From Pseudomonadota bacterium (GTDB lineage: Bacteria; Pseudomonadota; Gammaproteobacteria; Steroidobacterales; Steroidobacteraceae), in contig JAJYUL010000003.1 of assembly GCA_021792555.1 (NCBI GenBank), forward strand, positions 83,266-147,265: DNA of 64,000 nucleotides, in the 5' to 3' direction. Each line of letters begins with the position of its first letter. Position 1 is the first letter of the stretch. Positions 35,715 to 44,623 of the stretch are shown piece by piece. A program made the position numbers and the translations under genes. The notes beneath the pieces are model-generated. The model was not told the DNA's origin and did not search any database. It saw only the letters and a list, made by a program, of their open reading frames with translations.

Positions 35715-37187
35715 ATGGGAGCAGCGTCCCTGTACCTAGGAATCGACATCGGCACCTCCAGCGTCAAGGCGGTGCTGCTCGAGGAGCACGGCGCCATCGC
35801 CGCGCAGACTTCCGCTGCCCTGCAGGTGAGCCGGCCGGCGCCGGGGTTCTCCGAGCAGGATCCGCGCCAGTGGTGGGAGGCGACGGTGCAGGCCGTTCAG
35901 GCGGTGCCGAAAGCGGCGCGCGCGGCGGTGCGGGGGCTCGGCCTGTCAGGCCAGATGCACGGCGCGACGCTGCTCGATGAGCGCGATCGGCCGCTGCGCC
36001 CGGCGATTCTGTGGAACGATGGCCGCTCGGCCGAGGAGTGCCTGGAACTCGAGCGGCGCGAGCCTGCCGCCCGCGCCATCACCGGCAACATCATGATGCC
36101 GGGCTTTACCGCGCCGAAGCTCCTGTGGGTGGCGCGGCACGAGCCGGAGGTGTTCCGGCGCACCGCGCACGTGCTGCTGCCGAAGGACTACGTCCGGCTG
36201 TGCCTGACGGGCGAGCGGGTGAGCGACATGTCCGATGCGGCCGGCACGGGCTGGCTCGACGTGGCGCGCCGCGAATGGTCGGACGCGATGCTCGCGGCGA
36301 GCGATCTGTCGCGCGCGCACATGCCGCGGCTGGTCGAGGGCTCGAGCGTCTCTGCAACGCTGACCGCCGCGGCCGCCGGGCAGCTTGGCCTGCCGCGCGT
36401 GATCGTCGCCGGCGGCGGCGGCGACAACGCGGCGAGCGCGGTCGGGCTCGGCGTCGTGCGTCCCGGCCAGGCGTTTCTATCGCTGGGCACCTCGGGGGTG
36501 CTGTTCGTCGTCACCGACCGGTTCCGGCCCAATCCCGAGCGCGCCGCGCATGCGTTCTGCCACTGCCTGCCGCAGCGCTGGCACCAGATGTCGGTCATGC
36601 TGAGCGCGGCCAATACGCTCGACTGGATCGCGCAGATCGTCGGGGAGCGGGATCTCGGCAAGCTGGCCGCAGCCGCCGAAGCGCAGCGGCTCACGCGCCA
36701 CTCGCCGCTGTTCCTGCCGTATCTGACCGGCGAGCGCACGCCGCATAACGATCCGCACGCCCGCGGAGTGTTCTTCGGGCTGCGGCCCGACACGACGCCG
36801 GCGGAGCTCGCCGCGGCGGTGCTCGAGGGCGTCGCCTTCGCATTTGCCGACGGGCTCGACGTGCTCACCGAAAGGAGCGATGCGGTCGGTGAGATCAGCG
36901 TGACCGGCGGGGGTGCGCGTGTACCGTATTGGGGCCGTCTGATCGCCGCGGCACTGCGCCGGCCGCTGACCTATCGCGCGGGCGGGGAGGTTGGCGCGGC
37001 GCTCGGCGCGGCGCGCCTCGCCAGGCTCGCCGCCGCAGATGGCAGCGAGGCCGAGGTCTGCGCCGCGCCGGCGGTGGCGCGCGTCGTGCATCCGGATGCA
37101 GCGCTCTCGGCGCTGCTCGCAAGCCGCCGGCGCACCTTCCAGCGCCTCTACCGCGACCTCAAGGGCGCATTCGCCGAATTCGCCTGA
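35715..37187 (+). CDS. xylB: Xylulokinase
   Basis: 490 residues of the FGGY kinase family; phosphorylates D-xylulose to xylulose 5-phosphate. Start LYLGIDIGTSSVKAVLLE (phosphate-binding loop 1), GLSGQMHGATLLD typical for xylulokinases, WNDGRSAEEC with the catalytic Asp region, LSLGTSGVLFV, and the C-terminal ISVTGGGARVPYWGRLIA adenine-binding block. Divergent from the esterase operon, each side with its own operator. The expected leader is very short and no clear ribosome site is seen. Confidence 0.95.
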   Translation: MGAASLYLGIDIGTSSVKAVLLEEHGAIAAQTSAALQVSRPAPGFSEQDPRQWWEATVQAVQAVPKAARAAVRGLGLSGQMHGATLLDERDRPLRPAILWNDGRSAEECLELERREPAARAITGNIMMPGFTAPKLLWVARHEPEVFRRTAHVLLPKDYVRLCLTGERVSDMSDAAGTGWLDVARREWSDAMLAASDLSRAHMPRLVEGSSVSATLTAAAAGQLGLPRVIVAGGGGDNAASAVGLGVVRPGQAFLSLGTSGVLFVVTDRFRPNPERAAHAFCHCLPQRWHQMSVMLSAANTLDWIAQIVGERDLGKLAAAAEAQRLTRHSPLFLPYLTGERTPHNDPHARGVFFGLRPDTTPAELAAAVLEGVAFAFADGLDVLTERSDAVGEISVTGGGARVPYWGRLIAAALRRPLTYRAGGEVGAALGAARLARLAAADGSEAEVCAAPAVARVVHPDAALSALLASRRRTFQRLYRDLKGAFAEFA

Positions 37188-37357
37188 TCCGGCGGGCGGC
37201 CGGGGCGCCCGGGCGCGCGCCGCGCTCTGCCGGAGCGCAGTGCGGGCCGCGGGCGATGAGCGGGGGGAAATCCCCGCCGGCGACCTCGGCCGGGCCGGGG
37301 GGAGTGATGGCCCGTGAGATCGCCGGCGGGAGAAAACAGGCGCCGGTACGAGCCGCC

Positions 37358-39739
37358 TCAGGCGGTCAAATGCAGCAGTGCGGATTTCAGGTGCACCGAG
37401 TCCGCTCCGACCATGACGCGCACCTTGCCGGGCTCGACGACATGGCGCATGTTCTCGTTCCAGATCGCGAAGCTCTTCGGACGCAGCGTGAAGTGCACCT
37501 GGGTGGAGGCGCCGGGTGCGAGCCACACCCGCTTGAAGCCCTTGAGTTCCTTGACCGGCTCGGTCACCGATGTGACGAGCTCGTGCACATACAGCTGCAC
37601 GACCTCGCTGCCGGCGACCCTGCCCGTGTTGCGTACGTTGACCGTGACGGTCACGGCGCCGTGCGCCGGCAGGCTGCCGTCCGAGAGCCGTGGACGGCCG
37701 ACGTGGAAACTCGTGTAGGACAGGCCGTAGCCGAACGGGAAGAGCGGCGAGTTGTCGGCAAACAGGTAGCCGCGATGCGCGCTCGGCTTCTCGTCGTAGT
37801 TGTACGGCACCATGCCCACCGAGCGCGGAATGGTCACCGGGAGCTTGCCGCCCGGATCGGTCTTGCCGAACAGCACGTCCGCCACGGCGGTGCCGCCTTC
37901 CTGGCCGAGATACCAGCCCTCGAGCAGCGCGTTGGCGCGCGGCAGGATGCGATTGACCGTGACCGGGCAGCCGTTGATCAGCACCACCACGGTCGGCTTG
38001 CCGAGGGCGAAGATCGCGCTTGCCAGTCGGTTCTGGTTTGCGATCAGCCGCAGACTGTCGCGGTCCCCGAGATGATAGGTCGCCCAGCCCTCGCGGCACA
38101 CCGCGCCGCTCGTGCCGAGCACGAGCACCACCGCCTGAGCCCGGCGGGCCACCGCGACCGCGTGGCGGATGCGCGGCAGGTTCGCCGCGGTGCTCTCCAT
38201 CACCTCGCGGTTGGTGTCCTTGTTGCCGTAGGCGAGTAGTTTCACGCCGCGCGCATACAGCACGCGCACCCGCTTGCCGAGGTAGGTGCGGATGCCCTGC
38301 AGCACGCCGATGGGATGATTCGGGATGCCGGAGTAGCCCCCCAGGCGCGCCGGCGCGGCATTCGGGCCGATGACCGCCAGCGTCTTCAGCCGGCTGACCT
38401 GCAGCGGCAGGGTGCCATCGTTCTTCAGCAGCACGATCGACTCCTGCGCCGCCTGCAGCGCAAGCGCCCGAGCATGGGCGTCATCGGTGATCTTGCGCGC
38501 GTAGCTGAGGCTGGCGTACGGGTGATCGAAGATGCCGGAGAGGAATTTCAGGCGCAGCACGCCGGCCACTGCGGCGTTGATCTGGCGCATGCTCACCTTG
38601 CCCTCGGCGAGCGCCTGCGGCAGGTGAGAGAAGGAGGTGCCGTTGGGATAGTCGACATCGACGCCGGCGTTGAGCGCCCGCGCCGCCGCGTCCGTGAGGT
38701 TGGGCACCACATGGTGGAGGGTTTTCAGCTGCGTGATGCCGCCGTAGTCGCTGACCACGATGCCCTTGAAGCCCCAGTCCTTGCGCAGCACCTGCTGAAA
38801 GAGCCATGGGTTGGCGGTGCAGGGTATGCCGCCGATCTCGTTGTAGGCGGCCATCACGACCTGGGCGTGCGCCTGGGCAATCGCGGCATGGAAGGCCGGC
38901 AGGTACATCTGCAGCAGGGTGCGGCGCGTCAGCTCCACCGGCCCGACGTTGGTGCCCGCTTCGGGCACGCCGTAGCCGGCCATGTGCTTCAGTACCGCGA
39001 GGACATGGCCGGGTGCGAGCGGCAGCGTCATGCCCTGCAGGCCGCGCACCTCCGCGACCCCCATCCGGGCGACGAGGTAGGGATCCTCGCCGAAGGTTTC
39101 CTCGATCCGCCCCCAGCGCGGATCACGGCCGAGATTGATCACGGGCGTGAGCAGCATGCCGATGCCCTGGGCGCGCGCCTCGCGCGCCACCACGCCGAAC
39201 ACTCGGGTGATGAGCGCCGGATCCCAGGTGCTCGCCAGCGCGATCGCCTGCGGGAAGCTCGTGGTGCCCCGCGCCACGTACCCGTGCAGCCCCTCGGAGT
39301 GGAACAGCGTCGGGATGCCGAGCGGGGTGTGCTCGATCTGGAAGCGCTGCACGGCGTTGACGAAGCGGATGGTCTGCGCCGTCGTGCGCAGACGGTACTG
39401 GCTCTGCGGATTGTAGTCATCAGGACGGGCGAGCTGACCGATCCCGTAGGGGAAGTTGCGCGCCGCCTTGGCCGGGTCGAAATCGCCCGCGGCGTTCTCG
39501 ATCAGCGACTTGTTGTCCCAGAGCGAGGTGATCTGCGCGAGCTTCTCCTGCAGCGTCATGCGCGCGAGCAGGTCCTTCACGCGCGCCGCAACGGGAGCGT
39601 CGGGATCCTTGTAGATGGGCGTGGTGGCGGCGCGTGCGCCGGGGGTGGCGAGCGCCGCGAGCAGCGCCGTGACGAGGAGCGCGCCGCTGCGGCGCGCACG
39701 GATATGGTTGCCCCTCACTGGATCGCCCCCCGAAGACAT
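37358..39739 (-). CDS. Glycoside hydrolase family 3 (beta-xylosidase/beta-glucosidase)
   Basis: 793 residues. Signal peptide (GALLVTALLAALATPGARA). GH3 N-terminal barrel with KHMAGYGVPEAG and the nucleophile segment GIVVSDYGGI, then the (alpha/beta)6 domain (LLKNDGTLPL, VVVLINGCPV) and a C-terminal fibronectin III-like domain (GYGLSYTSF ... ELKGFKRVWLAPG). Secreted or periplasmic release of terminal xylose from xylo-oligosaccharides is the likely role given xylA/xylB next door; glucosidase activity cannot be excluded. ATG 39739 is only 4 bp from an operator. GTG 39718, with GGGGGG 7 bases ahead, is a good alternative start that leaves the signal peptide intact. Confidence 0.93.
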   Translation of the reverse strand: MSSGGDPVRGNHIRARRSGALLVTALLAALATPGARAATTPIYKDPDAPVAARVKDLLARMTLQEKLAQITSLWDNKSLIENAAGDFDPAKAARNFPYGIGQLARPDDYNPQSQYRLRTTAQTIRFVNAVQRFQIEHTPLGIPTLFHSEGLHGYVARGTTSFPQAIALASTWDPALITRVFGVVAREARAQGIGMLLTPVINLGRDPRWGRIEETFGEDPYLVARMGVAEVRGLQGMTLPLAPGHVLAVLKHMAGYGVPEAGTNVGPVELTRRTLLQMYLPAFHAAIAQAHAQVVMAAYNEIGGIPCTANPWLFQQVLRKDWGFKGIVVSDYGGITQLKTLHHVVPNLTDAAARALNAGVDVDYPNGTSFSHLPQALAEGKVSMRQINAAVAGVLRLKFLSGIFDHPYASLSYARKITDDAHARALALQAAQESIVLLKNDGTLPLQVSRLKTLAVIGPNAAPARLGGYSGIPNHPIGVLQGIRTYLGKRVRVLYARGVKLLAYGNKDTNREVMESTAANLPRIRHAVAVARRAQAVVLVLGTSGAVCREGWATYHLGDRDSLRLIANQNRLASAIFALGKPTVVVLINGCPVTVNRILPRANALLEGWYLGQEGGTAVADVLFGKTDPGGKLPVTIPRSVGMVPYNYDEKPSAHRGYLFADNSPLFPFGYGLSYTSFHVGRPRLSDGSLPAHGAVTVTVNVRNTGRVAGSEVVQLYVHELVTSVTEPVKELKGFKRVWLAPGASTQVHFTLRPKSFAIWNENMRHVVEPGKVRVMVGADSVHLKSALLHLTA

Positions 39740-39743
39740 TGAG

Positions 39744-39759
39744 CTGGTATCGGTATCAT
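39744..39759. promoter_or_regulatory. LacI-type xylan operator, site 6
   Basis: CTGGTATCGGTATCAT, one mismatch in the core. It ends 4 bp upstream of the GH3 ATG. On the minus strand TATGAT (39761-39756) overlaps it, preceded at 16 bp by TTTACG, the same arrangement as in front of the gene at 1837. Confidence 0.72.
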
Positions 39760-39827
39760 AACCGACTCCGGCCGGCCGTAAACCGAAATCACGGCGGCGA
39801 CGGTACAAAGTCGGGCCTTGAACGCGG

Positions 39828-39856
39828 TTGCGGCGTCGAAATGGGAGCGGTACCAT
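39828..39856 (+). promoter_or_regulatory. Uronate-operon promoter with overlapping xylan operator, site 7
   Basis: Operator ATGGGAGCGGTACCAT at 39841-39856, one mismatch from consensus. TTGCGG (39828-39833), 17-bp spacer, TACCAT (39851-39856) repeat the pattern of the other promoters, though the -35 is weak. The last three operator bases overlap the first annotated ATG. Confidence 0.65.
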
Positions 39857-41189
39857 GGCTCTTTCCTCGGGTGCGCGAGACACGCCGAACATGCTCGCCG
39901 AGCCTCAGTCTGTGCGGGACTTGACCGGACGCTTCGGCGGTTATCGGTGGCGCATCTGCGCGCTGCTGTTCTGGGCGACCACCGTCAACTATATCGATCG
40001 GCAGGTGCTCGGCGTACTGGCCCCGGCGCTCGGGCATGCCTACGGCTGGACGCAAGAGGATTACGGCTACATCGTCGCGGCGTTCCAGATCGCCTATGCG
40101 CTCGGGCTGGTGTTCTCCGGCCGATTGATCGACAAGCTCGGCACGCGCATCGGCTACGCCCTGTCGATCGCGGTGTGGAGCGTCGCGGCCATGAGTCACG
40201 CCCTGGCGCGCACCGTGCTGGCGTTCATCGCGGCGCGCTTCGTGCTCGGGCTCGGCGAGTCGGGCAATTTCCCCGCCGCGGTGAAGACGGTCGCGGAGTG
40301 GTTCCCGCGCCGCGAGCGCGCCTTCGCCACCGGGCTGTTCAACGCCGGCTCGAACATCGGCGCGGTGATCGCCCCGCTTGCCGTGCCGGTGGCGGTGGTG
40401 CTGTGGGGGCTGCGCTCGGCTTTTCTGTTCACCGGGGTGCTCGATCTGGCCTGGCTGGTCACCTGGCTCGCGATCTATCGCCCGCCTCGCGAGCACCCGC
40501 GCGTGACGGCACAGGAGCTCGCCCACATCGAGAGCGACGCCGGGGCGCACACCGCGCCTGCGCAGCGGGTCGGGTGGCGCGAGCTGCTGCGCCATCGTCA
40601 GACCTGGGCGTTCGTGGCCGGCAAGTTCCTCACCGATCCGGTCTGGTGGTTTCTGCTGTTCTGGCTGCCGAAGTACCTGCATCACCGCTTCGGGCTCGAT
40701 CTGCTCGCGCTCGGGGCGCCGCTGGTGGCCGTGTACGTGCTGGCGGACTGCGGCAGCGTTGCCGGCGGCTGGCTCGCCGGCCGCTTGATGCGCCTCGGCT
40801 GGAGCCCCAACGCGGCCCGCAAAGGCGCGATGCTGCTCTGCGCCCTCGCCGTGACGCCCGTCGTGCTCACTCCGTGGGTGCAGCAGCTGTGGCCGGCGGT
40901 GGCGCTGATCGGCCTAGCCGCTGCCGCGCACCAGGGCTGGTCGGCGAATCTGTTCACGACGACCTCGGACCTGTATCCGAGCCGTGCGGTCGCCTCGGTC
41001 GTGGGGCTCGGCGGCTTCGCCGGGGCGCTTTCCGGAGCGTTCGTGTCCACCGCCGTGGGTTTTCTGCTGCAGACCACCGGCAGCTATGCGCTGCTGTTCG
41101 TGCTCGCCGGCGGAATGTATCTGGCGGCGCTCGCGGTGATTCAGCTGCTCGCGCCGCGCCTTGCGCCCGTGCGCCTCGCTGCCGCGTGA
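39855..41189 (+). CDS. exuT: ExuT-type MFS hexuronate transporter
   Basis: 444 residues with 12 transmembrane helices of the anion:cation symporter (ACS) MFS family. Signatures: ATTVNYIDRQVLGVLAP, GRLIDKLGTRIGYALS, RFVLGLGESGNFPAAVKTVAEWFPRRERAFATGLFNAGSNIGA. Imports glucuronate, or possibly aldobiouronate, across the inner membrane. ATG 39855 has GGGAG upstream, but if the operator-promoter at 39828-39856 is right the mRNA starts near 39863. Translation would then begin at ATG 39891 (MLAEPQSVRDL), which still precedes the first helix. Followed by the mannonate dehydratase and a putative glycosidase in one unit. Confidence 0.9.
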   Translation: MALSSGARDTPNMLAEPQSVRDLTGRFGGYRWRICALLFWATTVNYIDRQVLGVLAPALGHAYGWTQEDYGYIVAAFQIAYALGLVFSGRLIDKLGTRIGYALSIAVWSVAAMSHALARTVLAFIAARFVLGLGESGNFPAAVKTVAEWFPRRERAFATGLFNAGSNIGAVIAPLAVPVAVVLWGLRSAFLFTGVLDLAWLVTWLAIYRPPREHPRVTAQELAHIESDAGAHTAPAQRVGWRELLRHRQTWAFVAGKFLTDPVWWFLLFWLPKYLHHRFGLDLLALGAPLVAVYVLADCGSVAGGWLAGRLMRLGWSPNAARKGAMLLCALAVTPVVLTPWVQQLWPAVALIGLAAAAHQGWSANLFTTTSDLYPSRAVASVVGLGGFAGALSGAFVSTAVGFLLQTTGSYALLFVLAGGMYLAALAVIQLLAPRLAPVRLAAA

Positions 41190-41267
41190 GCGGGTTGGAG
41201 AACGGGCGCCTCAACCAGCCGCCGCGCCTGAGGCGCAGCGGCGCTGTCAGTGTCGGAGTCGTCAGTC

Positions 41268-42518
41268 ATGGTCAATGTAGAGTCTGAGCCGCACGGTTCG
41301 CGCCGCGACCGGGAGATCGTGGCGGCGCGCGTGATCGTCACCTCGCCCGGACGTAACTTCGTGACGCTCAAGATCGAGACCCGCTCCGGGGTCAGCGGAC
41401 TCGGCGACGCCACGCTCAATGGCCGCGAGCTCGCGGTGGCCGCCTACCTCGAGCAGCACGTGATCCCGAACCTCATCGGGCGGGATGCCGGGCGGATCGA
41501 GGATACCTGGCAGTTTCTCTACCGGGGCGCTTACTGGCGACGCGGTCCGGTCACCATGACGGCGATCGCCGCGGTGGACGTGGCGCTGTGGGACATCCTC
41601 GGCAAGATGGCCGGGCTGCCCCTGTATCAGCTGCTCGGCGGACGCAGCCGTGACGTGGTGCTGGTGTACGGACATGCCAGCGGCCGTGACATCGAGGAGA
41701 CGAGCGCCGAGGTCGGGCGGTTCATCGCCCAGGGCTATCGGGCGGTGCGGGCCCAATGCGCAGTGCCGGGGCTCGCCAAGTCCTACGGCGTGACGCGCAT
41801 GAAGAACGCTTACGAGCCGGCCGAGAGTGAACTGCCGCTCCAGACCGTCTGGTCGACGGCCCCATACCTCGAGGTCGTGCCGCGGCTGTTCGAGCGGCTG
41901 CGCGCCGATCACGGCCGCGAAGTCGAGCTGCTGCACGATGTCCACCATCGCCTCACGCCCATCGAGGCGGCACGCCTGGCTCGTGACCTCGAGCCGTATC
42001 GGCTGTTCTGGCTGGAGGACGCCACGCCGGCGGAAAACCCGGACGGTTTCGAGCACATCCGCCGCCACTCGGTGACGCCGCTCGCGGTCGGTGAGGTGTT
42101 CAACTCCATCTGGGACTGCCGCGCGCTGCTCGAGCGGCAGCTGATCGATTACATCCGCACGACGATCGTGCACGGCGGCGGCATCACACATGTGCGCCGC
42201 ATCGCCGACCTGGCCGCACTGCACGGGGTGCGCACCGGCTTCCACGGCGCCACCGATCTGTCGCCGGTCACCCTCGGCGCGGCAGTGCATTTCGACACGT
42301 GGGTGCCGAACTTCGGCATCCAGGAGTACATGCGCCACTCGGAGCAGACCGACGCGGTCTTTCCGCACGATTACACCTTCCGCGACGGCTGCCTGCACAG
42401 CGGCGAGAGCGCCGGCCACGGAGTGCAGCTCGATGAGAAGCTCGCTGCGCGCTTTCCCTACAGCCCCAAGCAGTTGCCGGTCGCGCGCCTGCCGGACGGC
42501 ACGATGTGGGACTGGTGA
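41268..42518 (+). CDS. manD: D-mannonate dehydratase, enolase superfamily (ManD type)
   Basis: 416 residues. Dehydrates D-mannonate to 2-keto-3-deoxygluconate. Enolase-superfamily fold with [15 protein letters not shown] (the Arg/Tyr loop used as base in ManD enzymes), metal ligands in [20 protein letters not shown] and AVGEVFNS at about residues 223, 249 and 275, and the tail [32 protein letters not shown] characteristic of ManD/RspA. ATG 41268 is chosen because of GGAG 10 bases upstream; GTG 41250 is also in frame. This replaces the unrelated UxuA enzyme of E. coli. Confidence 0.93.
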   Translation: MVNVESEPHGSRRDREIVAARVIVTSPGRNFVTLKIETRSGVSGLGDATLNGRELAVAAYLEQHVIPNLIGRDAGRIEDTWQFLYRGAYWRRGPVTMTAIAAVDVALWDILGKMAGLPLYQLLGGRSRDVVLVYGHASGRDIEETSAEVGRFIAQGYRAVRAQCAVPGLAKSYGVTRMKNAYEPAESELPLQTVWSTAPYLEVVPRLFERLRADHGREVELLHDVHHRLTPIEAARLARDLEPYRLFWLEDATPAENPDGFEHIRRHSVTPLAVGEVFNSIWDCRALLERQLIDYIRTTIVHGGGITHVRRIADLAALHGVRTGFHGATDLSPVTLGAAVHFDTWVPNFGIQEYMRHSEQTDAVFPHDYTFRDGCLHSGESAGHGVQLDEKLAARFPYSPKQLPVARLPDGTMWDW

Positions 42519-42595
42519 GGCGCGGTGGCGCAACGCGCGCCGCCGTGCGGCGCAGAGTGGATCGAATTGTGGATCACGACAGTCGGGGGATCAGC

Positions 42596-44542
42596 ATGAT
42601 GAGACGAAGCAATCGAGCGGCGGGGCTGCTCGCCGTGGTGTGCGGCACGCTGTGCATCGCCGCGGTCGCGGCGCGGCCGGCCGGGGCGGCCGAGCGGCCG
42701 TACAAGAACTTCAGTGTCGCCGTGTACATCCCCGTGACCTCCACGCGGCAGCTCGCCAATCCGCAGACGCTGCGCCGGCAGTTCCAGCGCATCTGGAGCC
42801 AGGTGCACTTCAACAAGGTGTATCTCGAGGTATACCGCGATCAGGTGTTCGCCAATCCGGCCTCGCTTGAGCGGATCGCCGCGTTCTTCCGCCGGCGGGG
42901 CATCACGGTCGACGGCGGCATCACGCTGTTCGCGGGCCGCAACCAGTACAACCAGTACAACTCCTTCGACTTCGAGAACCCGCGCGACGTCGCCATCTGC
43001 GAGCGCGCCGTGCGCATGGCCGCGCGGCATTTCAATACAATCATTCTCGACGACTTTACGTTCTTCAATACGCGCAGCAACGCCGACATCAAGGCCAAGG
43101 GCCGGCTCAGCTGGACGCAGTACCGGCTGCGCAAGATGCGCTGGGTCGCCCAGCACCTGATCATCGGCGCCGCCCGCAAGGTCAATCCGCACGTCAAGGT
43201 CATCATCAAATATCCGAACTGGTACGAGCATTTTCAGGGGCTCGGCTTCGACCTCGACCACGAGGCGAAGATGTTCAGCGGCATCTACACCGGCGATGAG
43301 ACGCGCGACCCGGTCCACACCGCGCAGATGCTGCAGCAGTACGAGAGCTATCTGATCTACCGCTACTACCACAACATCCGCCCGCACGGGGACAAGGGCG
43401 GCTGGGTCGATACCTTCGGGGACCGCTACGTGGATCGCTATGCCGAGCAGCTGTGGGACACGCTGTTCGCCAAGGCCCCGGAGATCACTCTGTTCAGCTG
43501 GCCGCAGCTGGCGGTTCCCGAGCCGGTGAGTCCCGGCGACCGCTACGCCTGGGCGGCGGACCGGACCAGCTTCGACTGGAACGCCATGGTGCGCTCGTTC
43601 AAGGCGCCGCCGGGCACCGAGGCGGTGCCGGGCTGGGCGCAGGTGGCCGGCTACGCCCTCGGACAGGTTGATACCTTCCTCGGCAAGCTCGGCCGGCCGA
43701 TCGGCATCGCGAGCTACAAGCCCTTCCAGTCGAGCGGCGAGGACTTCCTGCAGAACTACCTCGGCAACATCGGCATCCCGATCAATCTGATGCCGCACTT
43801 CCCGGCCCATGCGCCGCTGGTGCTGCTCACCCAGGAGGCGGCCGCCGATCCGCATCTGGTGCAGAAGATCGAGGCCCGGCTCAAGGCCGGCGGCGATGTG
43901 ATCATCACCTCGGGGCTGCTGCACGCGCTCGAGCGCGAGCACCGCGGAATCCGCAACGTGGCGGAGATCACCTACACCGGGCTGCCCATTGCAGTACGCC
44001 ACTACCTCGGCAGCATCTCCGGCGGCGCCACCGCGGGCCTGAACGTGCCCGGGGAGCGCGCCAAGCGGGTCATCTTCCCGCAGATCCGCTTCTACACCAA
44101 CGACAGCTGGCCGGTCATTCAGGGTGAGGCGGCGGCCCACGGCGTGCCGATCCTGCTCATGACCGGATACTCCCGCGGGCAGCTCTACGTGCTCAACGTG
44201 CCGAGCAACATGGGAGACTTCTACCGCCTGCCCGAGCCGGTGCTGAACACGCTGCGCGGCTATCTGCTCGCACGCTTCCCGGTGCGCATCAACGCTCCGG
44301 CGCACGTGGCGCTGTTCGCTTACAACAACAATACCTTCATCGTCGAGTCGTACCTGCCCCGGCCCGTCACGGTTCGGGTCTTCGTGCGCCACGGTGCGCG
44401 CGAGCTCCTCGATCTGCGCTCGGGCGAGGACGTGCTGCCCGCCCCGATCGTCACGCCGAGCCCGCTGCCGAGCGAGCAGGGTCAGACGAGCTTCGTCGTG
44501 CGGCTCGCGCCGCATTCGTACCGGGCGTTCGCCATCCGCTGA
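42596..44542 (+). CDS. Secreted putative glycoside hydrolase-like protein, paralogue of the gene at 1837
   Basis: 648 residues with a signal peptide (GLLAVVCGTLCIAAVAARPAGA). From PYKNFSVAVYIPV it matches the partial gene at the left edge. Landmarks: HFNTIILDDFTFFNTRSNADIKAKG (~145-170), KVIIKYPNWYEHFQGLGFDLDHEAKMF, YTGDETRD (~231), a GATase/Rossmann-like section (SSGEDFLQNYLG at ~379, GGDVIITSGLLHALE), then a beta-rich C-terminus (NNTFIVESYLPRPVTVRVF). The order resembles GH42-like clan GH-A enzymes, with conserved Asp-Asp and Glu candidates, but no family is assigned. Co-transcribed with exuT and manD, so acting on uronate-containing xylan fragments is plausible. GGGGG precedes ATG 42596. 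Confidence 0.85.
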   Translation: MMRRSNRAAGLLAVVCGTLCIAAVAARPAGAAERPYKNFSVAVYIPVTSTRQLANPQTLRRQFQRIWSQVHFNKVYLEVYRDQVFANPASLERIAAFFRRRGITVDGGITLFAGRNQYNQYNSFDFENPRDVAICERAVRMAARHFNTIILDDFTFFNTRSNADIKAKGRLSWTQYRLRKMRWVAQHLIIGAARKVNPHVKVIIKYPNWYEHFQGLGFDLDHEAKMFSGIYTGDETRDPVHTAQMLQQYESYLIYRYYHNIRPHGDKGGWVDTFGDRYVDRYAEQLWDTLFAKAPEITLFSWPQLAVPEPVSPGDRYAWAADRTSFDWNAMVRSFKAPPGTEAVPGWAQVAGYALGQVDTFLGKLGRPIGIASYKPFQSSGEDFLQNYLGNIGIPINLMPHFPAHAPLVLLTQEAAADPHLVQKIEARLKAGGDVIITSGLLHALEREHRGIRNVAEITYTGLPIAVRHYLGSISGGATAGLNVPGERAKRVIFPQIRFYTNDSWPVIQGEAAAHGVPILLMTGYSRGQLYVLNVPSNMGDFYRLPEPVLNTLRGYLLARFPVRINAPAHVALFAYNNNTFIVESYLPRPVTVRVFVRHGARELLDLRSGEDVLPAPIVTPSPLPSEQGQTSFVVRLAPHSYRAFAIR

Positions 44543-44571
44543 GCAGCGCGACGGCGGCGGCCGCGCGGCAC

Positions 44572-44603
44572 TCACCCGGCGCTGCGGCCGCGGCGCCGGG
44601 TGA
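44572..44603. terminator. Hairpin between convergent uronate operons
   Basis: Perfect 11-bp arms TCACCCGGCGC (44572-44582) and GCGCCGGGTGA (44593-44603) around a 10-base GC loop, in the 81-bp gap between the gene ending at 44542 and uxaC. No T-run; a bidirectional terminator is inferred. Confidence 0.6.
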
Positions 44604-44623
44604 GACTTGCGGCAGTGGGCACG

